Assembly (NCBI GenBank): GCA_015067975.1
Contig: SVLK01000003.1
Coordinates: 1-64,000, forward strand
DNA: 64,000 nucleotides
Source: Oscillospiraceae bacterium
GTDB taxonomy: Bacteria > Bacillota > Clostridia > Oscillospirales > Oscillospiraceae
Direction of reading: 5' to 3'
Shown piece after piece: positions 58,475-64,000 of the stretch. The position numbers were made by a program, and so were the translations under genes. Every line of letters starts with the position of its first letter. The stretch's first letter is position 1. The notes beneath the pieces were generated by a model, which was not told the origin of the DNA, made no database searches, and saw only the letters and a program-made list of their open reading frames with translations.

Positions 58475-58894
58475 TTATTCCTCCTCCATCATCTTGTCAA
58501 ACAACTGGGTGATACGGTCGCGCCGGCCGTGAAGATAGAGCCAACCAAACAGCGACTCCAACGCGGTAGCTTGCTGATACTCCGCACGGCTGGCATGATG
58601 GGGAATGGAGTGTACGTTGGCATTGCGGCCGCGGCGAAAAACCCCCTGCTCCTCTTCTGTCAGCAGTGGCTGGATCTTTTCGCTCATCCGGGCCTGTGCA
58701 GGCGCACAGACAAGTTCAATCGTAGCGCGGTGCAGCCCCTTCCCTGTTGCCTTGCCATGAGCGCACAGGTAACTGCGCACCAGCAGTTCGTATACGGCAT
58801 CGCCCAGATGCGCAAGGCCGATGCTGCTGATACAGCGGATCTCATCTTCTTTCAACTGAAGGGAAAAGTAGTCTGTCATAGGTTTCATCCTCAT
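58475..58894 (-). CDS. mrnC: Mini-ribonuclease 3
   Basis: LAHLGDAVYELLVRSYL; FRRGRNANVHSIPHHASRAEYQQATALESLFGWLYL. Confidence 0.92.
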   Translation of the reverse strand: MRMKPMTDYFSLQLKEDEIRCISSIGLAHLGDAVYELLVRSYLCAHGKATGKGLHRATIELVCAPAQARMSEKIQPLLTEEEQGVFRRGRNANVHSIPHHASRAEYQQATALESLFGWLYLHGRRDRITQLFDKMMEEE

Positions 58895-58998
58895 TGGTGG
58901 TTTTCTTTAGTATGGCATTAAACCGGCTTTGGCGCAAGTGTTTTTATGGCGCATATCTTTTGTGCTGCTCCTCACACATTCAAACACACAGGCCGCGC

Positions 58999-59052
58999 TT
59001 GACAAAAGTACGAAACAGGACTAAGCTGTAGATAAAAGTACGAAAAAGGACT
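58999..59052 (+). promoter_or_regulatory. MarR promoter/operator region with two 19-nt direct repeats
   Basis: TTGACA at 58999-59004; AAAAGTACGAAACAGGACT (59004-59022) and AAAAGTACGAAAAAGGACT (59034-59052), 18/19 identical, 30-bp period. Confidence 0.65.
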
Positions 59053-59067
59053 TTGCGGGGTGAGATT

Positions 59068-59538
59068 ATGAACGCAGGTTACAAAGAGCATGTATCCCTC
59101 ATCAACAAACAAATCAAAGAACTGATTGGTATCTATCGCGATGCAGTTAAAAATCTGGATATCTCAGAAAGCGAGTTTTGGGTCTGGTATACGCTGATTG
59201 CCTTGGATGGCGACTATACGCAGCAGGATATCTGCACCATGTGGTCGCTACCCAAACAGACAGTGAATACCATTATCACCCATTTAAGACTTAAAAAATA
59301 TGCATATTTGGAAGCTGTTCCCGGTCGGCGACGTCACAAGACCATTTATCTCACCGAAGAAGGCAAAAAGTACGGCGAAAATCTGGTGCGTCCCATTTCC
59401 TCAGCAGAAAACAGAGCTTTTGAAAAATTCTCTGCCGAACAGCTGGATTTGGTAAGCAACGCTTTTGCCCAATATATCGAAGTGATGCGGCAAGAATTCT
59501 GTACAGAGACAACGGAAAGAGGAGCTCGAGAACGATGA
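59068..59538 (+). CDS. MarR family transcriptional regulator
   Basis: wHTH: DGDYTQQDICTMWSLPKQTVNTIITHLRLKKYAYLEAVPGRRRHKTIYLTEEGKKYG. Confidence 0.9.
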   Translation: MNAGYKEHVSLINKQIKELIGIYRDAVKNLDISESEFWVWYTLIALDGDYTQQDICTMWSLPKQTVNTIITHLRLKKYAYLEAVPGRRRHKTIYLTEEGKKYGENLVRPISSAENRAFEKFSAEQLDLVSNAFAQYIEVMRQEFCTETTERGARER

Positions 59539-60122
59539 AATTTATCGGTGTTTATGATTACACAGTCATTCTGACATACACGAGTCTGGTGTCAGGCCTG
59601 ATCAGCATGAAATGTGCCTATGAGGGAAAACCGGGGCTGGCCATTCTCTGTCTGATGCTATCGGGCATCTGCGATTTATTTGACGGCGTTGTTGCCCGCA
59701 CTAAAAAAGGCCGTACCGAGGATGAAAAGAATTTCGGCATCCAGCTGGACTCTCTGTGCGATGTGGTGTGCTTTGGCGTTGTGCCTGCCGTCTTCCTCTA
59801 TTTCAGCGGCGTAAATACCGTGCTGGGACTGGCCGTTCTGTTTTTTTACGTTCTGTGCGCCGTCATTCGGCTCGCCTTCTTCAATGTGCTGGAAACAAAA
59901 CGGCAAACCACCGAGGGCGGCTGCGCCAAGGAATATCGCGGTCTTCCTGTAACCACGGCCTCCATGATTTTCCCTCTTCTCTATCTCATCGGACTGAAGG
60001 TGTCTGAAGACACCATGGTTATCATATACTACGTGGTTGCTTTCCTGACGGCGGTATTGTTCATTGCTGACTTTCGCGTTCCCAAAGTGGACATCGGTAA
60101 ACTCTTGTCGAAGAAAAAGTAA
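59535..60122 (+). CDS. CDP-alcohol phosphatidyltransferase (PssA-like)
   Basis: ICDLFDGVVARTKKGRTEDEKNFGIQLDSLCDVVCFG (D-x2-DG-x2-AR-x8-G-x3-D-x3-D-type motif). Confidence 0.88.
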   Translation: MKFIGVYDYTVILTYTSLVSGLISMKCAYEGKPGLAILCLMLSGICDLFDGVVARTKKGRTEDEKNFGIQLDSLCDVVCFGVVPAVFLYFSGVNTVLGLAVLFFYVLCAVIRLAFFNVLETKRQTTEGGCAKEYRGLPVTTASMIFPLLYLIGLKVSEDTMVIIYYVVAFLTAVLFIADFRVPKVDIGKLLSKKK

Positions 60123-60132
60123 CCTACAAATA

Positions 60133-60158
60133 AGGCACAGCAGAAAACTGTTGTGCCT
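60133..60158 (+). terminator. Terminator-like hairpin after the PssA-like gene
   Basis: aggcacagcag/ctgttgtgcct (one G-T pair). Confidence 0.55.
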
Positions 60159-60189
60159 CTTCTTCTATTTGGTTTTTTCACAATTCCTG

Positions 60190-60220
60190 TTGACTCTCAC
60201 GCTGCGTCATAGCGTACACT
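60190..60220 (+). promoter_or_regulatory. MerR-type promoter with 19-bp spacer
   Basis: TTGACT (60190-60195), 19-bp spacer containing ACGCT-N7-AGCGT, TACACT (60215-60220). Confidence 0.7.
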
Positions 60221-60241
60221 CTCTTTGTGAGGTGATAAAAC

Positions 60242-60970
60242 ATGAAAATGCAGATCAAGGAATTTGCCGAGTTTACTGGTGTCAGTGTGCGCACACTGCA
60301 TTATTACGATGAGATCGGTCTGTTGACCCCGGCCAAGGTTGACACACTGACAGGCTATCGCTACTACGATGAAAACAGCCTTCTTCGCATGCAGGAGATT
60401 CTCTTTTACCGCGAACTTGACTTTTCCTTAAAGAGCATCGGAGAGATTTTATCATCGCCAAATTACAACAAAAGCAAGGCACTGCACGAGCAAAAGCATC
60501 TGCTGACACTCAAAAAAGAGCGGTTGGAGCGGTTGATTTTAGCCATCGACGGTGCTATGAAAGGAGAAAATGTGATGAAAGCATTCGACAACAGTGAATT
60601 TGAAAAACACAAGGACGAGGCCAAAGAAAAATGGGGAAAAACTGACGCATACAAGGAACATGCAGAAAAGACCAAGAATTACTCCAAACAGAAGTGGAAT
60701 GACCTTGCCGAGGGAATGGATCACATCATGGCAGATTTTGCACTGTGTATGAAAAACGGAAAATCTCCCGATTCCGCCGAGGCACAGAATCTTGTGAAGA
60801 TGCTGCAGAGTCATATCAATGAAAACTACTATCAGTGTACCAGCCAGATCCTCGCAGGCCTCGGTCAGATGTATGTAGGCGATGAACGTTTCAAGAACAA
60901 CATCGACAAGCATGCTGACGGCACAGCCCAGTTTGTCTGCGAAGCCATAGAATTCTACTGCAAGAAATAA
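60242..60970 (+). CDS. MerR family regulator with TipAS antibiotic-recognition domain
   Basis: IKEFAEFTGVSVRTLHYYDEIGLLTPAKVD; TipAS-like C-terminal region. Confidence 0.9.
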   Translation: MKMQIKEFAEFTGVSVRTLHYYDEIGLLTPAKVDTLTGYRYYDENSLLRMQEILFYRELDFSLKSIGEILSSPNYNKSKALHEQKHLLTLKKERLERLILAIDGAMKGENVMKAFDNSEFEKHKDEAKEKWGKTDAYKEHAEKTKNYSKQKWNDLAEGMDHIMADFALCMKNGKSPDSAEAQNLVKMLQSHINENYYQCTSQILAGLGQMYVGDERFKNNIDKHADGTAQFVCEAIEFYCKK

Positions 60971-61023
60971 ACAGATATAGCCAAGCGACAAGTTGCCGCT
61001 TGGCTATTGCTTTTGTCTGCATA

Positions 61024-62202
61024 TTAGAATTTAGCAAACAAGCGAACCACTTTACGGGCCACGCGGTACAACGGACCTTCCAGTTCCTTTTGGGCATCCT
61101 GCAGTTTTTCGCGGATGGGAATGCGCTGCGGACAATGCTGCTCACATTTTCCGCACTTGATGCAATTGGAGGCAGCCGTGGAGTTCTTTCGCAGCATGGT
61201 ACAGATCACATAGTCCACAAAACTCCAGAATCGTCCCTCCTGATAGCGGCGGTTATAGGCAGCGAATGTGCCGGGAATATCCACATTCTTAGGACAGGGC
61301 ATACAATAGCCGCAGCCGGTGCATCCTACCTTCATTTTGGAGTTGATGGCCTGCACTACCCGCTGCAGCATAGCCTCATCCTCGACTGTCAGTTCACCCA
61401 CCTGCGTGGTCGATGCCGTTTGAATGTTGTCGCGAACCATTTCATCGGAGTTCATGCCGGAGAGCACCACTGTAACTTCCGGCTGATTCCAAAGCCACTT
61501 GAAAGCCCACTGGGCAGGCGTATGCTGCACCGGATAGTCTTTGAAAATCTGCTTTGCCTCCTCCGGCAGACGGTTGACCAGCTTGCCGCCGCGCAGTGGT
61601 TCCATGATGACAACCGGAATCCCTTTACTGTGGGCATGCTGCAACCCTCTGCGGCCTGCCTGCGAGTGTTCATCCATGTAGTTGTACTGAATCTGGCAGA
61701 AATCCCAGTTCCATGCGTCGATCAAACGGCAGAACATATCAGAATTGCCGTGATAGGAAAATCCTACCTGTCGAATGGCGCCGATTTTCTTCTTCTCTTG
61801 GAGCCATTCTTCGATACCCAACGCTCTCAGGCGATCCCATGTGTCTGTGTCTGTCAGCATATGCATGAGGTAATAATCCACATGATCCGTACGCAGGCGC
61901 TTGAGCTCCTCGGCAAAAAGCTTCTCCAATCCTTCCCTGCTTTTGATCAGGTAATGGGGCAGCTTAGTGGCAATATACACCTGGTCGCGCACTTGATTGC
62001 GCTCCAAGATCTCACCAACAGCCGCTTCGCTGCCGGGATAAATGTAGGCAGTATCAAAATAGTTCACACCGGCACGAATGGCGGTCATCAGCTCTCGCTC
62101 AGTTTCCTCCATGTCAATACGGCCTGCTTTTGTAGGAAAGCGCATACAGCCAAAGCCAAGCGCCGAAAGCTGATTACCGTATTTATCAGCACGATAATAC
62201 AT
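61024..62202 (-). CDS. Aldo/keto reductase with C-terminal 4Fe-4S domain
   Basis: ALGFGCMRFP; GYCMPCP; CIKCGKCEQHCPQ. Confidence 0.92.
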   Translation of the reverse strand: MYYRADKYGNQLSALGFGCMRFPTKAGRIDMEETERELMTAIRAGVNYFDTAYIYPGSEAAVGEILERNQVRDQVYIATKLPHYLIKSREGLEKLFAEELKRLRTDHVDYYLMHMLTDTDTWDRLRALGIEEWLQEKKKIGAIRQVGFSYHGNSDMFCRLIDAWNWDFCQIQYNYMDEHSQAGRRGLQHAHSKGIPVVIMEPLRGGKLVNRLPEEAKQIFKDYPVQHTPAQWAFKWLWNQPEVTVVLSGMNSDEMVRDNIQTASTTQVGELTVEDEAMLQRVVQAINSKMKVGCTGCGYCMPCPKNVDIPGTFAAYNRRYQEGRFWSFVDYVICTMLRKNSTAASNCIKCGKCEQHCPQRIPIREKLQDAQKELEGPLYRVARKVVRLFAKF

Positions 62203-62313
62203 AGATGATCCTCCTATAACGAAGCTTTGTTATTTCCAAGGTCATTATATAGCAGCACATTGACAGATGTAAATATCCGGAAGCGCATTTGCACTCCCGG
62301 ATATTTGTTACAC

Positions 62314-62652
62314 TTACATGAATGCGTTGAGCATACCCGCCACCAATGCGGCAGATGCCATGATTCGGGCAATCAGAAATCGTTTCTCGTTTCCTCTGCT
62401 CACTCGTTCCAGCACTACTGCGCCAATACCAACGAGAGCCAACAGCACCGCCAAAGCAGTCTGACCTGCAGAATTGATCCACATGATCCGGACACCCACA
62501 TAGCCTACATAGACACCAAGGGCCGCTACGATCCACAGACATACCCGACGAACCTTCGGATTTTTCACCAGGAACATAAGCACCACAGCCAAAAGGCTGA
62601 CAGCCGCCAACACCATCACAACCAGAATCAATAAATCCAAAAACGTATTCAT
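62314..62652 (-). CDS. Hypothetical membrane protein
   Basis: 112 aa, several hydrophobic segments. Confidence 0.6.
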   Translation of the reverse strand: MNTFLDLLILVVMVLAAVSLLAVVLMFLVKNPKVRRVCLWIVAALGVYVGYVGVRIMWINSAGQTALAVLLALVGIGAVVLERVSRGNEKRFLIARIMASAALVAGMLNAFM

Positions 62653-62759
62653 ATTAAGTCCTCACTTTCATTTTGTATTGGGTTGTTTCCTTTTGTGAGG
62701 ATAGAATAACAACCGTTTCTAAAGAAATCCGGCAGAAAATTCTAAAGAATTCTAAAGAT

Positions 62760-63791
62760 TCAAACAGGAATGATCATTGTGATTGAAAACTGTTCCCCTT
62801 CTGTGACGCTTACCTGCCCGCCGTAAAGCTGAACGAGCCGGCGAATACTGTTAAGCCCGATTTGGAAGCTCTCCGACGCAGGTTTTTGCCGGGAAATGCC
62901 GTTGCTTTGGCAAATCCACAATGCCTGATCTTTAAGGCCGATGGAGAGTTTAACATCTTGGGCGGGATCTGCATATTTCTGCACATTGGAGCTGAGATTG
63001 TCAAAGATGCGCCGAAGCTCCTGTACATCAAAGTTCCCACTGAATAACTCGCAAGCAGACAAATCCACCGCAATCCGGAATCTCTCCTCCAGTTCTTCTT
63101 CAAATTCCGCAGCCAACTGCTCCATCAACAAACGGGCATCTTCAAAGTGCTCCAAATTCCGTCTGCCACCATCCAGCAGTATGGCCGTCAAATCCCGGAT
63201 CTGCTCCGCCTTTTTCTGAATGAGCCGGGTATATTCCCTTTGCTCTTCGGAGCTGATCTCTTCTTTGGCACTAAGATAGTCCGAGTAGGCAAGAATCGAA
63301 GTCAGCGGTGTGCGGATATCGTGAGAAAGTGTACGGATCAGTTGTTCCTTCTCCTGCGCCAACGCCTGTTCCTTCTCACGCAATTGCTGCTGTGCCTCCG
63401 ACATGAAGTTAATAGCCCCTGCCAGCTCCGTCAACTCGTTATTGCCACGCAAAGGAAGATTCGGTGTTTTCTGTTCGCTATGTAACTTTCCGATCCCCTC
63501 TGTAATCGTTCTGATATAGGCGATACGGTCGCTCAAAAGGAGCAAAAACAGAACACTGAAGGAAATACAGGCAATAACCGCTCCCACAAGGAAGATCCAT
63601 CGGTTCACTGCAATCCAGTCAAATTCCGTCATGGGAATGTCATGATAAAAAACATAGGTCTCTGCCACCGCCGAGGAGATGGTAATCAAAAGGAAAAACA
63701 GAGCAAAGGACACTGCTGCTGCAATTCCGCTCAATCCAAGAATTTCACGGGATAGCTTGCGGCGCTTGACAGACTTTCTTTTAGTCAACAT
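62760..63791 (-). CDS. Sensor histidine kinase
   Basis: H-box LIRTLSHDIRTPLTSILAYSDYL; HAMP-like region; start placed at 63791. Confidence 0.9.
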   Translation of the reverse strand: MLTKRKSVKRRKLSREILGLSGIAAAVSFALFFLLITISSAVAETYVFYHDIPMTEFDWIAVNRWIFLVGAVIACISFSVLFLLLLSDRIAYIRTITEGIGKLHSEQKTPNLPLRGNNELTELAGAINFMSEAQQQLREKEQALAQEKEQLIRTLSHDIRTPLTSILAYSDYLSAKEEISSEEQREYTRLIQKKAEQIRDLTAILLDGGRRNLEHFEDARLLMEQLAAEFEEELEERFRIAVDLSACELFSGNFDVQELRRIFDNLSSNVQKYADPAQDVKLSIGLKDQALWICQSNGISRQKPASESFQIGLNSIRRLVQLYGGQVSVTEGEQFSITMIIPV

Positions 63792-64000
63792 AGTATCCCT
63801 TTCCCCATGCAGTTTTGATATAGGTTGGATTTCTGGAATTGTCCCCCAGTTTTTTGCGAATGTTTTTGATATGCACCATGATTGCATCGTTGCCCACAGC
63901 GTTTTCGTTCCAAATGCTCTGATAAATGTTATCTAAAGAATAGATCTTCTTGCGATGACTGGCCAGTAATTCCAGAATCTTGAACTCCGTATAAGTCAGC
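63781..64000 (-). CDS. OmpR-type response regulator, C-terminal part (cut by window edge)
   Basis: Translated from the edge: LTYTEFKILELLASHRKKIYSLDNIYQSIWNENAVGNDAIMVHIKNIRKKLGDNSRNPTYIKTAWGKGYYVD*. Confidence 0.85.
   Translation of the reverse strand, partial: LTYTEFKILELLASHRKKIYSLDNIYQSIWNENAVGNDAIMVHIKNIRKKLGDNSRNPTYIKTAWGKGYYVD

Noticed and set aside
61000-62208. 402-aa plus-strand ORF
   Set aside because: Antisense of the Fe-S aldo/keto reductase gene.

Overview
Chromosomal window from what looks like a spore-forming, probably anaerobic Clostridia/Oscillospiraceae-type Firmicute. This is inferred from spoIIR, AddAB, RqcH, 2-oxoacid:ferredoxin oxidoreductase and Fe-S aldo/keto reductase genes. 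I found no rRNA, intact tRNA, CRISPR array, prophage or transposase. Main blocks: (1) ~0.5-6.1 kb: a redox/sulfane-sulfur island with a Crp/Fnr regulator, an SDR, a CoA-disulfide-reductase/rhodanese fusion, a rhodanese, thioredoxin, a lipoprotein-rhodanese, a truncated copA and a 25-aa ORF not in the ORF track. Four promoters in it share a GTGATNNNATCAC palindrome whose centre is exactly 29 nt from the first base of a -10 box; this is the strongest novel signal. (2) 7.8-16.8 kb: a transporter, FGGY kinase, SGNH esterase and NlpC/P60-like catabolic locus around a LysR regulator. (3) 20.5-23.2 kb: tandem glutamate dehydrogenases, one with the catalytic Lys replaced by Ser. (4) 24-35.7 kb: housekeeping genes (pepD, yigZ, hflX, rpmE, addAB). 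(5) 35.8-48.1 kb: an Opp/Dpp-type ABC importer plus a dehydrogenase, divergent AroD-like, Gfo/Idh/MocA, epimerase and SDR catabolic cluster with an AraC regulator. (6) 48.2-52.3 kb: a 2-oxoacid:ferredoxin oxidoreductase operon with a P-loop ATPase and a GntR/FadR regulator. (7) 52.4-64 kb: spoIIR, ispE, DUF1015, rqcH, mrnC, MarR-PssA, MerR/TipAS, Fe-S aldo/keto reductase and a two-component system cut by the window edge. All product calls come from motif recognition by eye; no database searches were run.
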